DNA of 5,788 nt from Bacteriovoracaceae bacterium (GTDB taxonomy: Bacteria; Bdellovibrionota; UBA1018). The notes beneath the pieces were generated by a model, which saw only the letters and a list, made by a program, of their open reading frames with translations, did not search any database and had not been told where the DNA came from. Of this stretch, positions 1 to 5,788 are shown piece after piece; positions within the stretch are counted from its first letter, which is position 1; each line of letters opens with the position of its first letter. The position numbers were made by a program, and so were the translations under genes. The stretch lies in assembly GCA_947500275.1 (NCBI GenBank), contig CANMSW010000154.1, forward strand, positions 1-5,788, written 5' to 3'.

Positions 1-1020
1 GTGAATGATTCAGTCGAGACTTTGAAAAGCGCTTCGCTCGGAGGGACCACTCGGGAAGCGATTGATCCTGTTATTCGGGACTGGCTCCTCGGGATCGCTT
101 CGGACGTTCGAAGTGGTCAACCTCTGCCTCCTTACGAGAGGCCACAAGGATCTCAATGGGGTCTGACTGCGGGAATTTCGACCGGATACGACACGAACGT
201 TCTTCTCGCGAGTGATGCCAGTGTAGCGGCGTCTGAGAGTACTGCGGCATCGAGCCCGGTCTACTCTCCTTCGCTTCAGGTCCTTTGGAAAAAACCACTC
301 GGGTCGTCGGGACGCGCCCTTTACGTAGGCGCATTTGGAAGCTTTACGGGATATACCTCAAGCGACGCTTCGATCTTCAATAGCGTGGTTCTGAGTCAGT
401 CCACGGATTGGGCAGATGTTCGACGAAGCTCGGGCTCTCGCTTGAGTTTCTCGGTCGGAAATCAGATCGACGTCGTGATGCTCAATACGGCGGGAGTCGA
501 GTTCTTTAGTGGGGTTGAGACTTTGCGTCCTCGTGTGACTTGGCAACATGGCGGGGCCGCCTCCACGGAATTCGACTTGGGACTTCGGTGGCAGTCTTTC
601 GCTGAACCCTCGGACTCGAGTCTGGATCGGACGGGCCCTGGGGTGCGTCCGCGGGTGATCCATCGGCGGCGAATGGGACCGCTTCTCGCTTCGCTCGGAT
701 TCGTTTTCGATGCGCAGTTTGCGCAAGGTGAGGAGTACCAGTCGACGAGTGTGCAGGTTCCTTTCTCGCTCACCGTGCCCCGTCTGTGGCGGAGTCTCGG
801 GTTCATTGCTTCTTTGGAAGCTGCGCTCACTCAGTACCCTCAATCGTCGAGTGACCGGTCGGATCTCTTGTTGCAAGGAGGGCTAGGATTTCGCCTTCCG
901 TGGCTTTCTCGGAGCCTGTGGGGGCTGGACTGGGGAGTTCGTTCGAACGCTTCCAATCTCGATGCCGCCACTTATTTGAAACAAACGGTCACGCTTTCTT
1001 ACACTCACGATCTCTTCTGA
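1..1020 (+). CDS. Outer-membrane beta-barrel protein, C-terminal part (5' end outside window)
   Basis: The frame is open from the first base, where a GTG happens to fall, and ends at TGA 1018-1020. No signal peptide is visible, so I treat the gene as truncated by the window edge rather than starting at 1. Residues 1-50 of the visible part look like a soluble or helical lead-in. From about residue 51 the protein turns into alternating aromatic/hydrophobic and polar stretches separated by Ser/Gly/Asp-rich turns, as expected of transmembrane beta strands. The first strand carries a GYDTNV motif (residues 62-67), a pattern I associate with barrels that follow TPR or other periplasmic domains. The last strand, YLKQTVTLSYTHDLF (325-339), ends in Phe, the classic C-terminal signal recognised by the BAM assembly machinery. 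The role is unknown: it could be a porin-like, export or surface-structure protein. The barrel assignment is fairly secure; any family name would be a guess. Confidence 0.72.
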   Translation: MNDSVETLKSASLGGTTREAIDPVIRDWLLGIASDVRSGQPLPPYERPQGSQWGLTAGISTGYDTNVLLASDASVAASESTAASSPVYSPSLQVLWKKPLGSSGRALYVGAFGSFTGYTSSDASIFNSVVLSQSTDWADVRRSSGSRLSFSVGNQIDVVMLNTAGVEFFSGVETLRPRVTWQHGGAASTEFDLGLRWQSFAEPSDSSLDRTGPGVRPRVIHRRRMGPLLASLGFVFDAQFAQGEEYQSTSVQVPFSLTVPRLWRSLGFIASLEAALTQYPQSSSDRSDLLLQGGLGFRLPWLSRSLWGLDWGVRSNASNLDAATYLKQTVTLSYTHDLF

Positions 1021-1200
1021 TCGATCTGCTGGCAGAGCGGATGGAGTGATCGCCCCTTGATGCGGATTGACGGCATTTCGTGGTGTGAGTGTCATTTCTT
1101 TTGATATCGGGAAACCCTTTCTGTGCTTTTTTGAGCATTTTTTGGCCGTTATTCTTCAAAAAAAGCCTGCGACGCAGTTTGGATCGGATGGAGCGGAAAA

Positions 1201-1238
1201 TACTGCCTAGGTCAAGCCCTAGACTGCTTTCTGCAGTA
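1201..1238. repeat. Nested inverted repeat (two stems)
   Basis: An outer pair of arms, TACTGC (1201-1206) and GCAGTA (1233-1238), encloses a second pair, CTAGG (1207-1211) and CCTAG (1218-1222). The inner stem follows the outer arm without a gap and has a 6-nt loop, so the two could stack in RNA. No T-tract follows, so it does not look like an intrinsic terminator. It could be a small structured RNA element, a protein-binding site or chance. Confidence 0.3.
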
Positions 1239-1350
1239 CGTCATGTGCTCCTCCAGGGGCTCGTTTCCTGCCTTGAAAGAACAAAAATGCCAACAATGGC
1301 CGGGACCTAAGCCGTTTGGGTGACACCACAGGTAGGGGATCGAAAAGAAG

Positions 1351-1402
1351 ACACCACAATTCCTAGTGGTCTTTTTTGACAGAACACCACAATTCCCATC
1401 AC
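1351..1402. promoter_or_regulatory. Putative NrdR-type operator: one good box and one degenerate copy
   Basis: The 16-mer at 1354-1369 is CCACAATTCCTAGTGG. Its arms ACCAC (1353-1357) and GTGGT (1366-1370) are exact inverted repeats 8 nt apart. This matches the CAC-N8-GTG layout of NrdR boxes (general consensus acaCwAtATaTwGtgt), including the A/T-flanked core edges. The left half recurs exactly: ACACCACAATTCC lies at 1351-1363 and again at 1384-1396, a 33-bp offset. That is about three helical turns, close to the usual spacing of paired NrdR boxes. The right half of the second copy (TCAC at 1399-1402) is degenerate. A third ACACCACA (1323-1330) lies upstream without a matching right half. NrdR represses ribonucleotide reductase genes, so the position upstream of nrdJ makes sense, although it is about 400 bp from the start codon. 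Alternatively, the first palindrome followed by CTTTTTT could be a weak terminator hairpin. Confidence 0.42.
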
Positions 1403-1405
1403 ACT
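1376..1405 (+). promoter_or_regulatory. Candidate sigma70-type promoter for nrdJ (-35 strong, -10 weak)
   Basis: TTGACA at 1376-1381 is a perfect -35 consensus. At 18-bp spacing the -10 position reads CACACT (1400-1405), only three of six matches, so the promoter is uncertain. The argument in favour is context: the hexamer lies between the two CACCACAATTCC repeats, and the second repeat falls in the -35/-10 spacer, where a repressor would block RNA polymerase. Transcription from here would give nrdJ a leader of roughly 360 nt. Confidence 0.28.
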
Positions 1406-1699
1406 CAAATCATCAGGACGTAGTTTCGTTGACGCTTCGAAAGACCACTCAGGGAAGGGGGGAAATAGCTCACGAAAAAACGGATTGCGCATCATAAGTC
1501 CGTCACTGTTACGACGGTTGAACGCGCCAAGCCCGACACTCCACGAGACCGACTCCAGCCGATCCGATCGCGGGCGGCACCGAGGATCGACCGAGGAGCA
1601 ACGGCTGCAAGGCGGGGCTCTTTTAAAAAGATTTTTAGGATTTCACGCACTCGAGGTTTTGAGCGCGTGGGTTGAGTTGAAAACGAAACAGAAGACTTT

Positions 1700-1725
1700 G
1701 CATTCAAAGTAAGCATTCAAAGTAA
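1700..1725 (+). repeat. Perfect 13-bp tandem duplication upstream of nrdJ
   Basis: The unit GCATTCAAAGTAA occurs twice in direct succession, at 1700-1712 and 1713-1725, with no mismatch. The preceding ACTTTG (1695-1700) is the reverse complement of CAAAGT, which occurs in both units (1705-1710 and 1718-1723). The RNA could therefore form either of two hairpins, with a 4-nt or a 17-nt loop. The repeat ends 44 bp before the nrdJ start codon. Confidence 0.8.
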
Positions 1726-1730
1726 ACAGC

Positions 1731-1749
1731 GGCCCTCGGTGAGGGGGCC
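1731..1749 (+). promoter_or_regulatory. GC-rich stem-loop abutting the nrdJ ribosome-binding site
   Basis: GGCCCTC (1731-1737) pairs with GAGGGGGCC. The best register is 1731-1737 with 1743-1749, seven pairs including one G-U and a GGTGA loop. The stem ends one base before the purine-rich Shine-Dalgarno stretch GGAAGGA (1751-1757). Its effect is not known; a stem this close could tune ribosome access or protect the transcript end. Confidence 0.4.
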
Positions 1750-1750
1750 A

Positions 1751-1766
1751 GGAAGGAAGACCAGGA
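1751..1766 (+). promoter_or_regulatory. Ribosome-binding region of nrdJ (two candidate SD sites)
   Basis: GGAAGGA at 1751-1757 lies 12 nt before the ATG at 1770. A second AGGA at 1763-1766 lies only 3 nt before that ATG but 12 nt before a second in-frame ATG at 1779 (Met4). Both starts are therefore possible. They differ by three residues in a poorly conserved N-terminal extension, so function is unaffected. Confidence 0.55.
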
Positions 1767-1769
1767 ATC

Positions 1770-4700
1770 ATGGAGAAGATGATCGATAAAGGCAGTTCGA
1801 GTCAGTCCGACAAGAATGGGAAAGCAGCGCTTCGGGGGATTAACGATAAATCGAAGACGGCTAAGTCGAAGGCGAAGAACATCGACACAGCCGGACTTTT
1901 CGACAGCACGCTTCCGGCGGCTGCGAAGCGTCTGAAGATTTCCCGTCACTTCACGCCGGTGGGTATCAACCCACTCGATACGATCGAGTATCGCAAAGCC
2001 AGTTCCAAGATCAAAGACACCGACGGACGCACCGTCTTCGAAATGAAGGACGTTGAAGTTCCTGGTGACTGGTCCCAGCTCGCCGTGGACATCCTGGTGT
2101 CCAAGTACTTCCGTAAAGCCGGTGTTCCTGAAACCGGCCATGAGGTTTCGGTTCGTCAAGTCGTCCGCCGTCTGGCCCACACCATCCGCACCGCGGGTGA
2201 GAGCATGGGTTACTTCGACGCCGAAAACGCTGCGACGTTCGAAGACGAGCTTTCGTGGTTACTCGCGACTCAGCGTGGCGCCTTTAACTCGCCTGTTTGG
2301 TTCAACCTGGGACTCTATTCCGAATACGGCATCGAGGGCTCGGGCGGGAACTGGGTTTGGGATCCTCAAGCGATGCGTGTGCGCGAAACTCGCAACGCTT
2401 ACGAGCACCCCCAGTGTTCGGCTTGTTTCATTCAGTCGGTCGATGACGACCTGATGTCGATCTTCGATCTCATCAAAAACGAAGCCCGTCTCTTCAAGTA
2501 TGGATCAGGCACCGGGACGAACTTCTCGAAAGTTCGGGGCCATCAAGAAAAACTGTCGGGCGGCGGAAATTCAAGCGGCCTGATGAGCTTCTTGGCGGTT
2601 CTGGATCGGGGTGCTGGTGCAACCAAATCGGGTGGAACCACTCGCCGTGCGGCGAAAATGGTCTGTCTGGATATGGATCACCCAGAGATCATGGACTTCA
2701 TCACGTGGAAGCAGCGCGAAGAGCGCAAAGTGGCAGCCCTCATTGCGGGCGGTTACTCCTCGGACTTCAACGGCGAGGCTTATCAGACGGTCAGCGGCCA
2801 GAACTCGAACAACTCCGTTCGGATTACCGACGAGTTCATGCATGCGGTCTTGAGTGGTGGAAAGTGGTCAACCCGCGGCCGGACCAACGGCGAAGTGGTT
2901 GAAACCTTCGAAGCGAAAGAGATCTGGAGAAAAGTGGCCGAAGCGTCCTGGTCTTGCGCAGATCCAGGCCTTCAATATGATACCACCATCAATGACTGGC
3001 ACACTTGCTCGAACACGGACCGCATTCATGCGTCGAATCCGTGCTCCGAGTATATGTTCTTGAACGATACCGCTTGTAACCTCTCGTCTCTCAATCTGGT
3101 GAAGTTCCTCCGTGAAGACGGCAGCTTCGATGTTGAGGGATACCGCAAGGCTTGCCGGATTTTCATCATCGCCCAGGAAATCTTGGTCGATCACTCAAGC
3201 TATCCCACTGAGCGGATCGCGAAGAACTCGCACGATTACCGTCCGCTTGGCTTGGGCTACGCGAACTTGGGTACCCTCTTGATGCTCAAAGGCATCCCTT
3301 ACGACAGCGACGAAGGTCGCTCTTGGGCAGGTGCTTTGACTGCAATCATGTGCGGTACTGCTTATTCGGTGAGCGCCGAAGAAGCGGCTCTCCTGGGAGC
3401 CTTCCCGGGTTACGCCAATAACCGCGAGCCCATGTTGCGGGTGATGCGTAAGCATCGCGATGCTTCGTACCAAATTGATGCCTCCAAGTGTCCATCCGAG
3501 CTCGTCGCAGCGGCGCGTGCGGATTGGGATCGCGCAGTCGAGATGGGCGAGAAACACGGCTTCCGTAACTCGCAAGTCACCGTCCTTGCCCCGACCGGCA
3601 CGATCGGTTTGCTCATGGATTGCGACACGACGGGCGTCGAGCCGGATTTCGCTCTCGTGAAATTCAAAAAGCTCGCAGGGGGCGGTTACTTCAAGATCGT
3701 CAACAACTCCGTGCCGGCCGCGTTGAAGAACTTGGGTTACACCGTACAACAAACGAACGAGATCGTTCGTCACGTGTTGGGAGCGATGAGCTTCGAGAAC
3801 ACCCCTCACGTCAATCGGGCTTCGCTTGCAGCTAAAGGGCTGAACGAGACTGAGATTGCGAAAATCGAGAAAGCACTTCCAGGAACATTCGAGCTTTCGA
3901 GTGCCTTCACGAAGTGGTCACTCGGTGAAGAGACGTTCAAACGTTTGGGAATCGCTGAGAGCGATTACAACTCGATGAACTTCAACTTCTTGCGCTGGAT
4001 GGGCTTGAATGAAGCTCAGATCGCTGAATCGAATGAAGCGATCTGCGGTACGATGACGGTTGAAGGTGCTCCTCATTTGAAGAATGAGCATCTGGCAGTC
4101 TTCGACTGTGCGAACAAGTGCGGAGTGAAAGGCCAGCGTTACATTGCGCCGATGGGGCATGTGCGCATGATGGCAGCGGTTCAACCGTTCCTTTCAGGTG
4201 CAATCTCGAAAACCGTGAACCTCCCGAACGAGACCACGGTCGAGGAGATCGAAGAGATTCACCTTCAAGGTTGGAAGTTGGGCCTGAAGGCTGTGGCGCT
4301 TTACCGCGATGGCTGTAAGCTTTCTCAGCCGCTCTCGACGAAATCTGACAAGAAAGAGACGAAGGACGCGAAGACAGAAACGACGGCAGCAGCTCCAGCA
4401 GTTGGAACAGCAGCTGACGCCGCTCCGATGGCTCAAGCGGCTGCGAAAGCACCAGCAGGCGCTCAGCTGACGTTCGCACCCGTACGTCGTAAGTTGCCAG
4501 CAAAGCGTATGGGTTTCACGCAGGAAGCAACGGTTGCTGGTCACAAAGTGTATATCAGAACCGGTGAGTACGATGATGGACTCCTGGGTGAGCTCTTCAT
4601 TGATATGCACAAAGAGGGCGCGGCCTACCGCTCGATGATGAACTGTTTTGCGATCTCGGTGAGCTTGGGACTCCAGTACGGAGTGCCTTTGCAAGAGTTC

Positions 4701-5123
4701 GTCGATAAGTTCACTTTCACACGGTTTGAGCCAAGCGGTTTCGTGGACGGACATCCGAACGTGAAGATGGCGACTTCGATTGTCGATTATATCTTCCGCG
4801 TCTTGGGGATGGAGTACTTGGGTCGGACGGACTTCGTTCAAGTGAAACCCGTTGATCTTACCGCTGAAAAAGGCGCGTCGCAGACGGTCTACCCGAAGGA
4901 TCCTTCGAAGTTGATCGCAAGCGGTGCTCCGATGGAAGGCGTCGAGCGTCAGCTCTCCATGCAGTTGCCGGCTCAGTCCGCACCTGCAGAGGCGAACATG
5001 TCGGGTCACTTGGCTGAGATGATGGGAGATGCGCCTCCCTGCGACAGCTGTGGACACACGACCGTTCGTAACGGCGCGTGCTACAAGTGCTTAAATTGCG
5101 GAAACTCAATGGGTTGCAGCTAA
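1770..5123 (+). CDS. nrdJ: Vitamin B12-dependent class II ribonucleoside-diphosphate reductase
   Basis: The enzyme reduces ribonucleotides to deoxyribonucleotides in the cytoplasm, using adenosylcobalamin to generate the active-site thiyl radical, so it needs neither oxygen nor a small subunit. The product is 1117 residues. Residues 1-53 are a Lys/Ser-rich extension with no recognisable ATP-cone. The class II N-terminal domain begins near KISRHFTP (56-63) and runs to about NSPVWFNLG (173-181). The catalytic barrel follows: ACFIQ with redox Cys219, GSGTGTNF (245-252), the active-site NPCSE with Asn423, thiyl Cys425 and Glu427, redox partner Cys436 in ACNLSSLNL, and the phosphate loop APTGTIG (607-613). 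The 11-residue Cys425-Cys436 spacing matches class II enzymes such as that of Thermotoga. The barrel ends near GWKLGLKAVALYRDGCK (834-850). An Ala/Lys/Thr-rich linker (about 856-900) leads to a TSCPD domain (about 905-1020) and a zinc-ribbon-like tail with cysteines 1091, 1094, 1104, 1107, 1110 and 1116. It appears to be transcribed alone, with its own terminator. It is complete, with all key residues present. Confidence 0.97.
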   Translation: MEKMIDKGSSSQSDKNGKAALRGINDKSKTAKSKAKNIDTAGLFDSTLPAAAKRLKISRHFTPVGINPLDTIEYRKASSKIKDTDGRTVFEMKDVEVPGDWSQLAVDILVSKYFRKAGVPETGHEVSVRQVVRRLAHTIRTAGESMGYFDAENAATFEDELSWLLATQRGAFNSPVWFNLGLYSEYGIEGSGGNWVWDPQAMRVRETRNAYEHPQCSACFIQSVDDDLMSIFDLIKNEARLFKYGSGTGTNFSKVRGHQEKLSGGGNSSGLMSFLAVLDRGAGATKSGGTTRRAAKMVCLDMDHPEIMDFITWKQREERKVAALIAGGYSSDFNGEAYQTVSGQNSNNSVRITDEFMHAVLSGGKWSTRGRTNGEVVETFEAKEIWRKVAEASWSCADPGLQYDTTINDWHTCSNTDRIHASNPCSEYMFLNDTACNLSSLNLVKFLREDGSFDVEGYRKACRIFIIAQEILVDHSSYPTERIAKNSHDYRPLGLGYANLGTLLMLKGIPYDSDEGRSWAGALTAIMCGTAYSVSAEEAALLGAFPGYANNREPMLRVMRKHRDASYQIDASKCPSELVAAARADWDRAVEMGEKHGFRNSQVTVLAPTGTIGLLMDCDTTGVEPDFALVKFKKLAGGGYFKIVNNSVPAALKNLGYTVQQTNEIVRHVLGAMSFENTPHVNRASLAAKGLNETEIAKIEKALPGTFELSSAFTKWSLGEETFKRLGIAESDYNSMNFNFLRWMGLNEAQIAESNEAICGTMTVEGAPHLKNEHLAVFDCANKCGVKGQRYIAPMGHVRMMAAVQPFLSGAISKTVNLPNETTVEEIEEIHLQGWKLGLKAVALYRDGCKLSQPLSTKSDKKETKDAKTETTAAAPAVGTAADAAPMAQAAAKAPAGAQLTFAPVRRKLPAKRMGFTQEATVAGHKVYIRTGEYDDGLLGELFIDMHKEGAAYRSMMNCFAISVSLGLQYGVPLQEFVDKFTFTRFEPSGFVDGHPNVKMATSIVDYIFRVLGMEYLGRTDFVQVKPVDLTAEKGASQTVYPKDPSKLIASGAPMEGVERQLSMQLPAQSAPAEANMSGHLAEMMGDAPPCDSCGHTTVRNGACYKCLNCGNSMGCS

Positions 5124-5152
5124 GACTGTCCCTTTGATTCTTTCCACACCAC

Positions 5153-5191
5153 AAACCTCGGAAGCCTTTGCGGCTTCCGAGGTTTTTTTTT
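5153..5191 (+). terminator. Intrinsic terminator of nrdJ
   Basis: CCTCGGAAGCC (5156-5166) pairs perfectly with GGCTTCCGAGG (5172-5182), an 11-bp stem with a 5-nt loop, followed by nine T (5183-5191). Three A before the stem can pair with the first T residues. It starts 30 bp after the nrdJ stop. On the minus strand the same hairpin is followed by only three T, so it would be at best a weak terminator for the convergent otsB, whose stop lies 14 bp beyond the T-tract. Confidence 0.93.
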
Positions 5192-5204
5192 GCTGAAGAG
5201 CGAT

Positions 5205-5788
5205 TCAGACGCGGCGTTCCTTTGCAAGGTGACGCGCGAGATCCTCAAGGAGGAGCGCCACGTCGCTTGGGCTCCGAATCTGGTACTGCGCTCGAGTGGT
5301 GTCCGAGCACCCTACGAAAACCGTGAGCGATTGAAGACTCACTCCCACGCGGGCGGGGTTGAGCTTTTCGAAAGCATCCTCATCGGTCAGGTCGTCGCCG
5401 ATATAGACAATGCGACGCGAGCCCAAGCTCTGTGCCACTTGCAAAAGCGCATCCCCTTTATCCGGGGCAAACGGGGGGATGAGATTCCAGACGAATTTAC
5501 CGCCTAAAAGGCGTCCATTCGGGGCAAGCGAGGTGAGGAGCTGCTCGATTCTCTGGGAATCCCGATTTGGCGTGGGAGAGTGCCGATAGTGAATGCTCAG
5601 GGAGTACTCCTTGTTTTCGAGCCGTACGCCGGGCCAGTGCTTGAGTTCCTGCGCGACGTGCTGTGTTTTTTCCCGCACCCATGTTCTGAAGTTTTCCTGT
5701 AACGCTGCGGAGACGAACGGACTTTCGATTCCGTGGTTCCCGATGAGCAGCGTTTTTTGAAGGCGATGACAACGCCGCTCTAAATCCA
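5205..5788 (-). CDS. otsB: Trehalose-6-phosphate phosphatase, C-terminal part (5' end outside window)
   Basis: The enzyme dephosphorylates trehalose 6-phosphate to trehalose, the second step of the OtsA-OtsB pathway. The frame is open from the right edge to the TGA at 5205-5207, giving 193 visible residues of a family usually about 230-280 long. A GTG at 5676-5678 is internal, because conserved sequence continues upstream of it. Visible motifs, N- to C-terminal, are GNHGIES (5721-5741), KEYSLSIHYR (5583-5612, the substrate-cap region), GGKFVWNLIPPFAPDKG (5454-5504, including the HAD-type lysine region) and GDDLTDEDAF (5370-5399, the Mg-binding acidic motif IV). The HAD nucleophile motif DxDGT should lie just beyond the window. 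The Glu usually found in the VxExxP segment (VVEIKP in E. coli) is replaced by Asn here (VWNLIP). The gene converges on nrdJ and is probably preceded by an otsA-like gene, which cannot be seen here. Trehalose would serve as a stress or osmotic protectant. Confidence 0.92.
   Translation of the reverse strand, partial: DLERRCHRLQKTLLIGNHGIESPFVSAALQENFRTWVREKTQHVAQELKHWPGVRLENKEYSLSIHYRHSPTPNRDSQRIEQLLTSLAPNGRLLGGKFVWNLIPPFAPDKGDALLQVAQSLGSRRIVYIGDDLTDEDAFEKLNPARVGVSLQSLTVFVGCSDTTRAQYQIRSPSDVALLLEDLARHLAKERRV

Larger units (their letters stand above)
1021..1769. other. Long intergenic region / nrdJ leader without a convincing gene
   Basis: About 750 bp separates the barrel gene from nrdJ. Short open frames exist on both strands (for example 1089-1310 and 1485-1712 on +, 1492-1716 on -). 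They use GTG/TTG or unsupported starts, lack good ribosome-binding sites, and have compositions unlike a real protein, so I do not call them. The visible contents are a nested inverted repeat (1201-1238), three ACACCACA boxes and a -35-like hexamer (1323-1396), a small CCGTC/GACGG hairpin (1500-1517), an AT-rich patch (1621-1643), a 13-bp tandem repeat (1700-1725) and a hairpin just before the ribosome-binding site (1731-1749). No clear intrinsic terminator for the barrel gene is visible directly after 1020. Confidence 0.6.

Noticed and set aside
358..876. Minus-strand open frame antisense to the barrel gene
   Set aside because: Arg-rich, low-complexity translation typical of an antisense shadow. 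The plus strand has a coherent beta-barrel protein with a proper C-terminal signal.
1089..1310. Possible 73-codon gene in the intergenic region
   Set aside because: It has a GTG start, no convincing ribosome-binding site and a composition like translated noncoding DNA. A hydrophobic stretch near the N-terminus alone is not enough.
1344..1377. Intrinsic terminator made by ACCAC/GTGGT followed by CTTTTTT
   Set aside because: The stem is only 5 bp before a 2-nt bulge and has an 8-nt loop. It lies over 300 bp from the barrel gene stop. The operator reading explains the repeated left half better, although the terminator is not excluded.
1485..1712. Possible 75-codon gene upstream of nrdJ
   Set aside because: It has a TTG start with no clear SD, a Ser/Arg-rich translation, and an end inside the 13-bp tandem repeat. 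It looks like chance.
3195..3809. Minus-strand open frame (204 codons) inside nrdJ
   Set aside because: Antisense to the catalytic barrel of NrdJ, with no recognisable motifs and no ribosome-binding context.
4194..5057. Long minus-strand open frame (287 codons) inside nrdJ
   Set aside because: It lies antisense to a strongly conserved nrdJ coding region, and its translation is rich in Arg/His/Ser/Cys with no family resemblance. It is an antisense shadow of GC-rich codons.
5190..5507. Plus-strand open frame of 105 codons after nrdJ
   Set aside because: It runs antisense to the clear OtsB motifs and starts within the T-tract of the nrdJ terminator.

Overview
The window reads as an ordinary chromosomal segment of a Gram-negative bacterium. 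It holds the C-terminal part of an outer-membrane beta-barrel protein, a complete adenosylcobalamin-dependent (class II) ribonucleotide reductase, and the C-terminal part of a trehalose-6-phosphate phosphatase. The beta-barrel protein, the NrdJ domain architecture and the moderate-to-high GC of the coding regions fit a member of the former Deltaproteobacteria / Bdellovibrionota-type lineages. That placement is an impression from protein style, not a demonstrated assignment.

Layout. Positions 1-1020 (+) encode the barrel protein, whose N-terminus and export signal lie upstream of the window. Positions 1021-1769 form a ~750-bp stretch with no convincing gene. It holds repeated ACACCACA boxes around a consensus -35 hexamer (1323-1396), a nested inverted repeat (1201-1238), a perfect 13-bp tandem duplication (1700-1725) and a GC-rich hairpin abutting the ribosome-binding site (1731-1749). 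Positions 1770-5123 (+) encode NrdJ. A strong intrinsic terminator (5153-5191) follows. Positions 5205-5788 (-) encode the convergent otsB, whose N-terminal part lies beyond the right edge.

The three genes do not form an operon or an obvious shared pathway. NrdJ makes deoxyribonucleotides without needing oxygen or a separate radical-generating subunit. OtsB completes trehalose synthesis, probably with an otsA-like gene beyond the window. The barrel protein belongs to the cell envelope. The most interesting part is the nrdJ leader. One near-palindrome there fits the CAC-N8-GTG plan of NrdR boxes, with a degenerate copy 33 bp downstream and a TTGACA hexamer between them. If that promoter is real, the nrdJ transcript has a leader of roughly 360 nt with further structured elements. 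I found no mobile element, CRISPR array, tRNA/rRNA or defence-type system, and no evidence of a wholly new system.
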